Shown: positions 50,090 to 61,534 of the stretch, piece after piece
Layout of the letters: each line of letters begins with the position of its first letter
Position numbering within the stretch: the first letter of the stretch is position 1
Source: Piromyces finnis
Taxonomy: Eukaryota > Neocallimastigomycota > Neocallimastigomycetes > Neocallimastigales > Neocallimastigaceae
Reading direction: 5' to 3'
Assembly (NCBI GenBank): GCA_002104945.1
Contig: MCFH01000012.1
Coordinates: 496,001-560,000 of the forward strand
Length of the DNA stretch: 64,000 bases
Translations under genes and position numbers: made by a program
The notes under the pieces: generated by a model
Database searches by the model: none
Told to the model about the DNA's origin: nothing
Seen by the model: the letters and a program-made list of their open reading frames with translations, nothing else

Positions 50090-51951
50090 ATGATAAAATC
50101 ATCATTTCTTCATTATATATATATACTGTGTTTGGTTGTATTAAGTGTCTATTCATTAGGTAATTAATTGATAATATTATAATAATAGAAAGGTGTTTAA
50201 ATATTTAACTAACATATACAATATATATCTTTACCACATTATCCTTTTTTTTTTTTTTTTTAAATAATAGACCTTAATATTAATACAAAAGAATTATCCT
50301 ATAAAGTTCAAATGAATATGGATATTATAGTAAAAAAGAATAATATCATTGTTGAATGGGATAAACCTTCAGATGATCCACATCCAAATAATTTTACACT
50401 TGAACTTTTAACCAATAGTACAATTGATAAGTCAACTGGTAAAATATTTTGTGGTGGTACTTATCTTATTGCTGATAATATCACGGATTATCAATACAAA
50501 TGGAAGGTTATTAAACTTCAAAAGTATGATATGTATAGTTTTTTAGTCACTGCTAATGGCTACAGAAAATTTGGTTTATCAAAGACAGTATATTATGCTC
50601 GTAAGTATCTAGAATAATACGATAGAATCAATAAATCATTGATATATGCTTTATTTGTGCTTTTGAAAATTATAATATAGAATAATTTCAATTTACAAAA
50701 TTTTATAAATATTATAATATAGAATAATTTCAATTTACAAATTTTTATAAATATTATAATATAGAATAATTTCAATTTACAAATTTTTATAAATATTATA
50801 ATATAGAATAATTTCAATTTATAAATTTTTATAAATATTGTAATATAGAGTAATTTCAACTTACCATTTTTTTTAATTATATATTAGCAAATTTGTACAA
50901 GTTTATTAAAAATAAAAAGGGTAACTCAACCCTTGTTATTCAATACGATGATGAAGATTATATTGATGATGATGATGACGATGGCGATGATGATGTTGCT
51001 TATAATGAAGTTTTTAATATTACAACCAATTCTGCCATTGCTAATCAAACCACATTAGCACCATTACCAACAGAAACACCAACAGTTAATAATACTTTAC
51101 CAACAAACCCAATAATAAATGGTCCAGTCGATAATAAAACCAATCCAGACAACCAAATTTTACCTAATGAAGCTATTGATAAACAAATTTCGTCTGATGA
51201 TAAAACAAATTCTTTAAATGTTTCCCATTTAATTGGTTTAATTTCTGGTGTCTTAATTTTAGCAATAGCATTGGCTTCATTGATTTTCGTTAATCAAAGA
51301 AATAAAAGAAGAGATAAAGGTGTAGACGCTATTATATTGGAGAAGGGAAAATCTAATACCTCTTATTCCGAGGGTTACACCCAAGATTTTAATGATTACA
51401 GATCTGATACTGCTGATAGTGAAGTTGTTCGTGAAAAATTAAAGAGAGAAGCCTTGGCTATCGAAAGAAAGAAAGTTTTGGAAAGTATAAATGAAAAGAA
51501 ATTAGCTTCTAGAAGTTCAAATTACCCTACTACAAAGGCCTCCAGTGAAGCTATCACCAACCCAACAACAGACTTTTCATGGCAAGGTATGGAAGTCATG
51601 TCCTTTTCACCTATTAAAGTTGTTGGTGATCCACAAAAACCAATACAACATAAACCATATGATGGTAAGGTTAATTTTGATCTTCAAGATATAGATCAAC
51701 ATAATGAATATGAAGTTGATATTACTCAAAACTTAGTTGCTCCACCAGATAGTAACCCATTGGAAAATACCAATATTAATAATGATAATAATTATAATGC
51801 ATTATTAGATAATCAAGTTGCCTATTCACAAGGATTAGATGCTAATGCTATATATTCAGAGGCATTAGAAGATAATGCTATACCTATTCCATTAATAGAT
51901 GAAAATGATAATCATCCAAATTCATCTACTATCATAGATATTAAAGAATAA
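50090..51951 (+). CDS. Single-pass surface protein, Kre9/KNH-like ectodomain
   Basis: Three exons: 50090-50159, 50271-50600 and 50888-51951, phase-consistent, giving 487 residues. Residues 1-23 form a signal peptide. The ectodomain (about 30-133) is beta-rich, with VEWDKPSDD..NFTLELL and YQYKWKVIKL..YSFLVTANGY. This resembles Kre9/KNH-type fungal extracellular modules by pattern only. An acidic Asp-rich run and a Thr/Pro/Asn-rich stalk with several N-glycosylation sites follow. One membrane helix (248-268, LIGLISGVLILAIALASLIFV) ends at a basic stop-transfer NQRNKRRDK. The cytosolic tail of about 215 residues has a charged helical part (EVVREKLKREALAIERKKVLE) and a disordered end. The layout suits a cell-wall sensor or adhesion receptor, but the role is inference. 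Confidence 0.75.
50667..50870. repeat. 42-bp tandem repeat inside an intron
   Basis: Nearly five copies of a 42-bp unit containing TATAGAATAATTTCAATTTA fill most of intron 2 of the surface-protein gene. Copies differ by a few bases. The long minus-strand frame across it (KLKLFYIIIFIKIC repeats) is an artefact of the 3n period. Confidence 0.9.
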
Positions 51952-52805
51952 GTAAAAAATAATGTCTATCACATATCTATCTCTTCGAGCTATCTATTCA
52001 TAATTTCAAAAAAAAAAAAAAAAAAAAAAAAAACGTTATTACAATAGAACGTTAATTTTTTTTTTCAAAGAAAACATAACGTACGACATACACAAATTAG
52101 TAGTAAAGTATTAAAAATTTTGAATTTCAAATTCATTATATTTTATTTTTTAAAGAAGAAAAATTTATTAATAAAGAAAGACCAAAATCCATTGGTATTT
52201 TTGTCTTTCTTTTATATATAAAACTAATATTTACTTTTTATTATGATGAAATGAAACAGAATCGTTTATTGTATTTAAGTAAAATATTAGAATAATAAAA
52301 AAAGTATTTTTCTTCTTTTATTTTTTTTTCTTCAATCATTAACCATATAATGAATGTAAATAATTACATATCAATTATCTTATCACCTAATATTTAATAC
52401 AAAAAAAAAAAAAAAAAAAAAAAAAATCCTCTCTTCCAAAAATAAAACAAATTAAAAAACCAAAATCAAATTAAATTAATAATTAAAATATATAAAGCAA
52501 AACAAAACAAAACAAAAGATGAAAAAATTTCATTAGCAAAAGGTTTTCAAACTAAAAATTCAAAAATAAAAAAAAAGAAAAAAAAAAAAATTAGATAGAA
52601 TTTTTTTTAAGTTGTATTTAAATAATACAAAATTATTAGTTATTATACATATATATAATATATGAAGAATTAATGATTTTTTTTAAAATAATAAAAAAAC
52701 AAACAAACAAACAAATAAAATTCTATCATCTTTTTGGTAAATATTCTATATCATATCTATTCAATGACAATATATAAAATGCAATATATAATATATATTT
52801 TTTAC

Positions 52806-52836
<31 letters not shown>

Positions 52837-54237
52837 GAAAAATATATTAATATATTATGTTAAAAAAGAATAGTTATTATATTACTAGTATAATTAATAG
52901 ATGTCATTTATTCTTTTATTAATTATTTTTATAAGCAAATGAAATATATATATAGATATATATAAGTATATATAAATAATAGCTATAAAATATTTTATAA
53001 TAAATTACTTTTATGTATAATAAGCATATCTATTTCTTACATGTTATGAATATATATATATAAATGAATTATTTATATAGATATATAGATATTTTATTTA
53101 TAAAAGTGTCTTGGTAGATTTTTAAATTACTGGGAAGATTAATTAAAAAAAAGATATCATATTGGTATTTTAATGATTCAATTGTTTTAATGAATAATCA
53201 ACAGAAAGTTAGGGTTTATAATTTAATTGGTGATTGTGAATAGTTTATTAATGGTAGTGAATGACGTTGAATGTATTATGTAGTAATTTTTAAATAAGAA
53301 AATAAATCAATCAATGTAGGAACATATTAAATAGTATTAAAAAGAGAGAAAAAAAAAAAAAAGATCGTAGTAAATGTCAGAATTATAATAAAAGTTAATA
53401 AAAAGGAGGATAAATATTAATCTTGACTTTATAATATTAAAAAATTAAACATATTTTTTAAAGCATATATCGATTGTTATGGATTATAATATTTTTTTTT
53501 ATATATATTAAGTGAAAATATATATATATATATATATTATAAAAAATAAAAGACTTTAAAAAAAGTACTTTTTATTATAATTTTATAAAAATACAATACA
53601 TAAAGCATATTTCGAATGTAAATAATAAAATTTGTAGAAATTATAAATACTCCAATATAACTTTTTCAAATTAGAAAATAATGTAATTATATGTAATTAT
53701 TATACGGTTAATATCATACTTAATAGGGAAATTAAATAAAAGAAGAGATTATTAAAAAAAAAAAAAAAAAGTAATAAATTTTATTTTTCTATTTTGTGTA
53801 CTTTAATAGAGGAGATAATAATTTATTATTAAATTGGGTTTCAACTAAACAACATCAAGAATTAATACAGAGAATTACAAAGTATAGCTTCAAAGTTTCG
53901 AATGAGATATTACATACGGGAAAGCTTCTATTAATATTCTTATATCAAATAACAAACAATCTTTTGTAAACTATGTTTGAATTAAAAAAAAGGTTTTATT
54001 TTGATAAACCGTAAAATCAGGTAATGCAAAAGGTATTTTAAATATTTGATATCTATTCATTACACACACTTTCACTATACATACACATTACACATACTAA
54101 TTAATTATATTGATAAAGTTTATTAAACTATAAACTTTAATGTATATATGAAATTTAAAAATAAATAATTTATAGATATAAATAGAAATCAAAAAACTTT
54201 ATTTTATTTCAAACCAAAATACAAATCATTAATTCAA

Positions 54238-54287
<50 letters not shown>

Positions 54288-54470
54288 AGTCAATATAACT
54301 TATGATGGTATTTATAATACCTATATCTTCAAAACTTTGAATAGAAATTATCTCAATATTTCTATAATCTAAAATCAGTTAAAATGAAAAATTATTAGTA
54401 TATTACTCATATATTTTTAATATAGTTATAATAAATTAAATTAATTATTATATAAGGAATTAATCGTAAT
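51952..54470. other. Intergenic, 2.5 kb
   Basis: Long A runs (52010-52033, 52402-52426, 52806-52833) and T runs (54238-54281), TA repeats and short inverted repeats. A coding-like fragment at 53810-53969 is listed separately. Nothing else supported. Confidence 0.5.
53810..53969 (+). CDS. Orphan coding-like fragment
   Basis: After an AATAG acceptor-like site, a frame reads GDNNLLLNWVSTKQHQELI then QRITKYSFKVSNEILHTGK to TAA. It is less repetitive than its surroundings, but no upstream exon was found and the family is unknown. It may be a relic exon. Confidence 0.2.
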
Positions 54471-57400
54471 ATGGGTAATGTTAATGCCAAAGATGATAAT
54501 GATGATACACCGTTAATTGTAGCATGCAAAAAAAATGACCTGAAAAAAGTTAGGGAATTGATTGAACATAAAGCAGATGTCAATAAGAGAAATAAAAAGA
54601 ATGGTTATACACCTTTAATTATTGCATGTAATGAAGGAAATGAAATAATAACGAGATACCTAGTAGAACATGGTGCAGATATAAATGCAAAAGATGAAAA
54701 TGGTTATACACCATTAGTTTTTGCTTGCTCTAATGGAAATATTGCAGTCATTAAATATTTGGTGGATAAAGGTGCAGATATAAATATCACAGATGAAAAT
54801 GGAAATACCCCTCTTATTTTATCCATTATTTTTAAAAATAAAACAATAGTAAAATATTTAGTTGATAGTGGTGTTGATGTAAATTTAGAAAATCCCGTTA
54901 AGGGATATACCCCATTAATTGTTGCTTGTAGTAATGATAATGAAGGTAAGGAAAATGACCTGAATTTATTTATTGTAAAATATTTGATGGATCATGGTGC
55001 CCAAGTCAATAGGAAAAATAAAAAAAATGGCGATACTCCTTTAATTATGGCGTGTAAAATGGGCAATGAACCTGTTGCTAAATATTTAATTGAAAAGGGT
55101 GCATCAGTAAATATTGAAAATGAAATAAATCGTATAACACCATTAATCGTGGCCTGCTTTAGTGGAAATGAAGAATTGGTTAAATTATTAGTTGATCGTG
55201 GGGCCATAGTCAATGCTCAAGCAGAATCTGGTGACACACCATTAATCATTGCTTGTAGGAAAAAAAATGAAACATTAGTAAAATATTTAGTTCGTCATAA
55301 GGCCGATATAAATATGAAAAACAAAAAAACCGGAGATACCCCACTGACCATTTCATGTATAAATGAAGATGATAAAATAGTTAAATGCTTGATCAACTTA
55401 AAAGCTGATATTAATGCTAAAAATCTTATGGAGGATACACCATTAATCATTGCAGTCACTAATGAAAATGAAACGATCGTGAAGATTTTGGTGGAAAAAC
55501 ATGCTAACATCAATGTTAAAAATAAAAATGGACATCCTCCATTAGTCATCGCCTGCCGTAAAAAAAATGAATCTTTAGTACGATATTTAATTGATCATGG
55601 CGCAGCTATTGAAAAAAATAAATATGATTTATCTTTAAATATTGCCATTCATTCCGGAAATGTAAAAATAGTAAAATATATGGTGGAACATGGTGCTAAT
55701 GTTAATGTAGAAGATGAACATGGAAATACTCCTTTAATTGATTCATGTAATATACGAAATGAATCTATTGTAAAACTTTTACTTGACCATAAAGCCAATG
55801 TTAATATGAAATGTCAAAATAATAATACGCCGCTTTCTGTTGCTTGTGACAATGGCAGTTATACCATTGTAAAATATTTAATTGACCATGGAGCTGATGT
55901 GAATTTAAAAGGAAAAAATGATGAAAGCCCATTGATTATAGCATGTCATAAAGAAGAAACATTATTATTAGCAAAGGCATCACGCCAATCTAAAACGTCA
56001 ATAAACAGCTCATTTAAAGAAATAAATAAACTTAAGGGAGAAAAGGAAAACTATTTGCCTGTACCAACAAGTGATGGTAGTAACAAGTTAGAAACAACAG
56101 ATGATAATAAAATTATAAATGCCATGGATAGAAAGGAGGTAGAAGAATGCGAATTAATAATAAAATATTTAATAGATCATGGCGCTGATGTTAACGTTAA
56201 AAGTAAAAAGGAAGGAGACACACCGTTAATCCTATCTTGCAAAATGGGAAATGAAACCATTGTCAGGTATTTAATTGACCATGACGCTGATATAGATATA
56301 AGAAATGAAAATAATGAAATACCATTAACCATTGCTTATGCCAAAGAAAATAAACCTATTATTAAATGTTTAATTAATAAATACATAAAACTGTTAAATA
56401 ACGAAAAAATTCAACAAAATCGATACATAATAGAAGAAAATATTGAAAAATTTTTGGTAAGATATCCATCACAAGCCAATATGAGTTTAGACGGGAATAT
56501 AGATATACTAGAAGAGATGATCCAACAGAAAAATATACGACTAATTAATGAATTAATTAAAAATGGAAGAGACATTAATAATTACATGAGGAGTGGGAAA
56601 TTGCCAATAGAGAAGGCAATAGAAAATAATGATATTGACCTTGTTAAAGAATTAATAGAATTAGGAGCAAATATTGAAATTCGTACTCAATCCGGAATAA
56701 AAGTAGTTGATTTAATGAAACGTTCTATGAATGAATTCTACAAGATGGAATATATCTTCAATAGAAATTCTTCCATTGAAGATATTATAAATACTAAAAA
56801 TGAAGAGGCGGCTAAATACATAATAGACCAAGAAGGTTTAAATATCGATTCGGAGGATAGCCATGGGGTTAACCTACTTCAGAAAGCGTTACTCGAGTAT
56901 GACATTGATAAAATAAATGAATTAGTGAGGTTAGGTGCTGATCCAAAGAAAGCCGATGGTGTAATACAAATAAAGTTGAAGAAACAATTGGAAAAAGGAA
57001 AAATAGAAATGAAAGCATTTAATTCAAGTCACCCGGACGGTAAAGAAGAAATTATTAATACGCTTGAATTAAAAAATTATCATTGCATTGCAAGTGAATA
57101 CATCATATCGAATCAATTTGAAAAAGCTAATAAATTAATTTGTAAATATGATAACGTTTTGAAATGGCAAAATGAAAATGAATTAAATCTTCTGTCTCAG
57201 ATGATTATTACCGTTTCTAATGAAAAGGAAAAAAAGGTTTTAGAGGGTATCATCAACAACTATACCTATACTCTGAATACTAAAGAAGTGGCGGTAAATA
57301 AATTGAATAATACCACACCTCTTCACTATTTAATCGAAAAAATTAATAAGAGTCCAGATGCCATTGATCTTTTAGACCTAATTCTTCCCAAAATAGATAA

Positions 57401-60311
57401 TTCAAAAATACTAGATGTTGAGAATAGTGATGGTATGACGGCACTTGATTGTGCAATTGCCATCAATAATATCGATGCTGTCAAAAAATTGTATAGTAGA
57501 GAAATAGAATTGAAAAGTGATTCGTTTGAACGAAAAGAAAATATCATCCATTTACAATATTCCTTATTAAATGATACCATAACATCCGAAAAGTTAAAAG
57601 ATATGATCATTGAAATTGTAAAAATAAGAAATGAAAAGGAAAAAGATATCACCTTTGAAAATATAATTAATGATAATAAAATTAAAAATGGTCAATCCTT
57701 GCTACATATTGCTTCCTATTTAGGAAAAAAGGATATCGTAAATTATTTATTGGAACAAAAAGATATCAAACTCGATGTAAAAGATACCAAGGGTAGAACC
57801 CCGATATTTTATGCCATTATTGCTCAACACGAAGACATTGTGAAAGCAATAATCAATAAGGATAAAGACAAAAATATATTAATGGAAACAGACGATTGTA
57901 ATGCCGCTCCATTAAACTATGCCATTGTCACCCAGAATGAAGAAATTACGTCAATGCTTGTTCCCAAAACAAAAGATTTAAGTATTCATGATAAAAATGG
58001 TAGATCCTTTTTACATTATGCCGTAGCCAATCAAAATATAAAAATTATCGAATCTATATTTAGAGAAATATCAAACTACGGTGAAAAAATTTTAAATATT
58101 CAGGATATTGAGGGAAAAACTGCATTCCATTATGCGGCAATAAGTAGAAATGTAGATATATTGAATATATTTTTACAATCGGATAAAATTGATTATGAAA
58201 TCATTGATAAGAATGAGTTGAAAGTCATTGATTATTTGTTAATGGGTCATTTAGAAATGACTGAAGTATTAGATGAAGGTAATTACAATACTATTCCGGG
58301 TATTATTAGAAAAATGGTGATAAAAATAAAGGATAAGAGTAAGGAAATGTGTAAGAGAAATATTCTCCATAGTGCCTGTGAAAATAAAGTTAGTCCGGAT
58401 GAAGCCATTAAAATTGTCATAGGAGAAAAAAAAGTAAAAATATCTGAATTATCGGAGGTGCCACTCTCTTCAAATATTGGTAAAAAACCATTAGATATCG
58501 CATTAGAAAACCCCAAAATTTCTACTGATACAATAGTAGAACTTATTTTAGCAACAAATATATTAGAAAATAAAACAGAAAAGGGTGAACTATTACAAAA
58601 ACTACTGATATACAATAGAGGAGATATAGCCAGGGTACTACATATTGAGAATGAATACATTAATAAAATTAAAGATTTACCTGTTTTACTCTATAATTTA
58701 ATTACAAAATTAAATGATGTCAACAAGATTAAAAGTACCCTTGGAATTCCATACTCTCTTGATTGTAGGGATTTCAAAATGTATGAATATGCTATTGTAA
58801 AAGATCGTTATGACTGGTATAGAGAATTTATTAGACATGAAAAAGCAGTTTCCATAGAAAAAATAAAAGAAAGAATTATTGAATTCAATGCTATCCAGAT
58901 TTTAGGGGAATTAATCGATGTTGAAGACTTTAATAAAAAAAATTTATGGAAAAAGGCATCTATCGAAATTCGAGGAATGCTACTAAGACATTATATTAAT
59001 CATAATATGCTGGAATTAGAAATCATCAAAGCGGCCAATGATTTGAATATTAACATGGTATCAAAAGCTCTTCAGTTTAGCGGTATATACCTTCCCGGAT
59101 TATTACATATTGCTGTTAATAAAGGATCAAGAGATTTAGCAAAAGTAGTTATTGAAAAATACGGTAATAAAGTATTTAAAGAAAGAGATGATTATAATCA
59201 AACGCCAATTGATATAGTTGTTCAAACAGAGAATATAGAAATGATTATTTACTTTATAATGAAAGGTGCAGAAATAAACGAATTTACCGAGGATTTAACG
59301 CCTATCAAAATGTTAATTAATGAAGAAATAGGAAAGGCCAAGGAAATGATTGAATTAATTAATCTAAGCATCGACTCATTTAAGAAAAAAGTAAAAGATA
59401 CGGATTCATGTAATGTGGATAAAAAAGACTACCTTGGAAATACACTTATTTATTATGCCATTGAAAATAATAATGCTGAAATGGTAACAACGCTTATTAA
59501 AAAAGGTGCAAATATAAATGTAAAGAATAATTATAAGGAAACACCACTTTTCATAGCAATAAAATATGCTGATAATGTCATTGGAAAAGAATTAATTAAT
59601 AATGGAGGTAATATATTTGAGACGTTCAATGGAAAATCCTTACTTCATTATGCAATGAAAAGAAAATTCAGGGATGAATATGGTGATGAAGTTAGGGAAG
59701 CAGAAGTCAAAAATTCTTTAGCCATTAAATTATTAGAAAAAGGTGTTATTGATTTATCTCGTTCTACCATCAATGGAATAGTACGGTATGATAGAACCTT
59801 TAATTACGAAAATATTACTCAATTGATGTACTTTATAATGGCAGATGATAAAGAAAAAGCAGAACAATTAATAAAATCAGAATGGATTGATTTAAATGCT
59901 ATTGATGATGAAGGAATTACTGCTTATGGCTATGCTTTGCATAAACATTTTTCAGATTTAATGGCAATGATGGAAAGTAAAGAACCAAATATATTAAAAC
60001 ATGAAAAGATTATAAAAGACTTTTTCGGATTAACCGATAAAAAGACAGTTACCATTGCAGCAGCCGGATTAGTAGCAGCCGGATTAGGAATTATAGCAAA
60101 ACAAACGAATGTTGGTGGTATGGCGTATGATTTAATAGAAAATGTAGTTATTGAAAATAGTAAAGGTTTCTTAAATCAAGATTCTAGAGAAACACTGGAA
60201 CAAATACAAGAAGATAGAAATATAATACAAGATAAAGCTCAAAAAATCATTGAATCTAAAGCAGTTAAAGATGCTTATACCTACTTTAAAAACAAAAATA
60301 AAGATAGTTAA
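54471..60311 (+). CDS. Giant ankyrin-repeat protein, 1946 residues
   Basis: One uninterrupted frame. Roughly the first 650 residues are near-canonical ankyrin repeats (G-x-TPL-I-x-A-C, N..IVKYL..HGA-[D/N]-[V/I]-N), about eighteen in a row. One long insert near residues 500-550 (LLAKASRQSKTSINSSFKE..) splits the array. The middle and C-terminal parts hold more divergent repeats, for example LLHIASYLGKKDIVNYLL and LIYYAIENNNAEMVTTLIKKGANINVKN. A small-residue hydrophobic stretch (about 1858-1876, VTIAAAGLVAAGLGIIA) and a charged helix end the protein. An in-frame TAA lies just before the GGA ATT AAT CGT AAT ATG start. MGNVNA could be an N-myristoylation signal. Such arrays bind proteins; the partner is unknown. 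Multi-gene expansion of ankyrin proteins is typical of gut fungi. No catalytic domain seen. Confidence 0.92.
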   Translation: MGNVNAKDDNDDTPLIVACKKNDLKKVRELIEHKADVNKRNKKNGYTPLIIACNEGNEIITRYLVEHGADINAKDENGYTPLVFACSNGNIAVIKYLVDKGADINITDENGNTPLILSIIFKNKTIVKYLVDSGVDVNLENPVKGYTPLIVACSNDNEGKENDLNLFIVKYLMDHGAQVNRKNKKNGDTPLIMACKMGNEPVAKYLIEKGASVNIENEINRITPLIVACFSGNEELVKLLVDRGAIVNAQAESGDTPLIIACRKKNETLVKYLVRHKADINMKNKKTGDTPLTISCINEDDKIVKCLINLKADINAKNLMEDTPLIIAVTNENETIVKILVEKHANINVKNKNGHPPLVIACRKKNESLVRYLIDHGAAIEKNKYDLSLNIAIHSGNVKIVKYMVEHGANVNVEDEHGNTPLIDSCNIRNESIVKLLLDHKANVNMKCQNNNTPLSVACDNGSYTIVKYLIDHGADVNLKGKNDESPLIIACHKEETLLLAKASRQSKTSINSSFKEINKLKGEKENYLPVPTSDGSNKLETTDDNKIINAMDRKEVEECELIIKYLIDHGADVNVKSKKEGDTPLILSCKMGNETIVRYLIDHDADIDIRNENNEIPLTIAYAKENKPIIKCLINKYIKLLNNEKIQQNRYIIEENIEKFLVRYPSQANMSLDGNIDILEEMIQQKNIRLINELIKNGRDINNYMRSGKLPIEKAIENNDIDLVKELIELGANIEIRTQSGIKVVDLMKRSMNEFYKMEYIFNRNSSIEDIINTKNEEAAKYIIDQEGLNIDSEDSHGVNLLQKALLEYDIDKINELVRLGADPKKADGVIQIKLKKQLEKGKIEMKAFNSSHPDGKEEIINTLELKNYHCIASEYIISNQFEKANKLICKYDNVLKWQNENELNLLSQMIITVSNEKEKKVLEGIINNYTYTLNTKEVAVNKLNNTTPLHYLIEKINKSPDAIDLLDLILPKIDNSKILDVENSDGMTALDCAIAINNIDAVKKLYSREIELKSDSFERKENIIHLQYSLLNDTITSEKLKDMIIEIVKIRNEKEKDITFENIINDNKIKNGQSLLHIASYLGKKDIVNYLLEQKDIKLDVKDTKGRTPIFYAIIAQHEDIVKAIINKDKDKNILMETDDCNAAPLNYAIVTQNEEITSMLVPKTKDLSIHDKNGRSFLHYAVANQNIKIIESIFREISNYGEKILNIQDIEGKTAFHYAAISRNVDILNIFLQSDKIDYEIIDKNELKVIDYLLMGHLEMTEVLDEGNYNTIPGIIRKMVIKIKDKSKEMCKRNILHSACENKVSPDEAIKIVIGEKKVKISELSEVPLSSNIGKKPLDIALENPKISTDTIVELILATNILENKTEKGELLQKLLIYNRGDIARVLHIENEYINKIKDLPVLLYNLITKLNDVNKIKSTLGIPYSLDCRDFKMYEYAIVKDRYDWYREFIRHEKAVSIEKIKERIIEFNAIQILGELIDVEDFNKKNLWKKASIEIRGMLLRHYINHNMLELEIIKAANDLNINMVSKALQFSGIYLPGLLHIAVNKGSRDLAKVVIEKYGNKVFKERDDYNQTPIDIVVQTENIEMIIYFIMKGAEINEFTEDLTPIKMLINEEIGKAKEMIELINLSIDSFKKKVKDTDSCNVDKKDYLGNTLIYYAIENNNAEMVTTLIKKGANINVKNNYKETPLFIAIKYADNVIGKELINNGGNIFETFNGKSLLHYAMKRKFRDEYGDEVREAEVKNSLAIKLLEKGVIDLSRSTINGIVRYDRTFNYENITQLMYFIMADDKEKAEQLIKSEWIDLNAIDDEGITAYGYALHKHFSDLMAMMESKEPNILKHEKIIKDFFGLTDKKTVTIAAAGLVAAGLGIIAKQTNVGGMAYDLIENVVIENSKGFLNQDSRETLEQIQEDRNIIQDKAQKIIESKAVKDAYTYFKNKNKDS

Positions 60312-61534
60312 ATTAGTATATTCTTTTTTTTTTTTTTTATAATATATATTATATGTATTATGTGTATATCCAAAGATTGATTATATATATATACTCGATT
60401 CTATAATTATTTAATAAATATTTAAAGTTAAAACATTAATAAATTATTAATTTATATTTTGTAAATATTTATTTATTTTTTTTTTTATGAGGAAAGAATA
60501 TCTTTAAGATTTGATATTTAAGATAAACAGTTATTTAAGATATAATTAAATCATATTATATAAAATTATTAATACAATAGTTATTACTATTATTATTGCT
60601 ATATAATAATAATAATAATAATAATACTAAATTTTTAAAAAATGTTTATATATAGTGATGCTCTAACATTAAATAAAAATGAATATTATTATGAAATACT
60701 CTTGATAGTTTCCCAGTTGCTCTGCCCAAGATCCATTCCCAATTTACTTTATAAATAAATAATTTATGAATTAAAAAATATATTAAAATTTTTATTAATA
60801 TTTTATATTTTAATATATTTTATTATTTTTATTATTAATAAAGGAAAAATTTATAATTCTTTTAATTCTGCATAATTAAGATATTTAACACAAAAAGACA
60901 ATTTTAAATTTCTTTATTTTTTTCTTTTTTTTTTTTTTATAACATATATATAAAAAGACTAGTAATTTAATTATATTATATATATAAAAATATATGTCAT
61001 TAATTCAAGTTTATTTTTCACGAGAAACAACAAAATATTTTTGATTGTTAAAATAAAGGGTAACATTTTCATTAGCATTTACTTTCTTAAATTAACTCTA
61101 TAACGTTTATATCAAAGATTTCAAATAAATAAATAAATAAATAAATAAACAAATAAATAAATAAATAAATAAATAAATAAAAAAAACCTTGAACTTTTAT
61201 AAATATAGATTATTACATATATATTTTATATAATACATTTATAATACATTGATTATATACCTTTTTAGTAAATTAACATTAATGTGTATTATTTTATTAT
61301 ATTATTTTTTTATTTTATAATAAAAAAGTTCCATTGTAAATTATATATATTTAATATATTGTATAAGAGAAGAAAAAAAAAATATAACAATTAATTAATA
61401 TATTTTCAAATATAAATATTTGATAATAATGAACAAACATAATTTAAAATTTGCCTATCGAAGTTCATGTCTTCATAAAAATTTCAAACATTCTACTCAG
61501 TTTCACTTTAATTGTATTTCAATAAAAATAAATA
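60312..61534. other. Intergenic
   Basis: A/T-rich with AAT repeats near 60606-60625 and AAAT repeats at 61127-61180. A less repetitive patch near 60650-60750 has no frame or clear RNA boxes. Nothing supported. Confidence 0.5.

Noticed and set aside
50593-50859. Minus-strand frame with KLKLFYIIIFIKIC repeats
   Set aside because: By-product of the 42-bp intronic tandem repeat, which is a multiple of three; the plus strand has a convincing gene across it.
57326-57652. Minus-strand frames inside the ankyrin gene (also near 55000, 55300 and 58300)
   Set aside because: Shadows of a strongly coding plus-strand gene with ankyrin repeats.
60650-60750. Less repetitive patch with GTGATG, possible C/D snoRNA
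   Set aside because: No D box at the right distance and no terminal stem.
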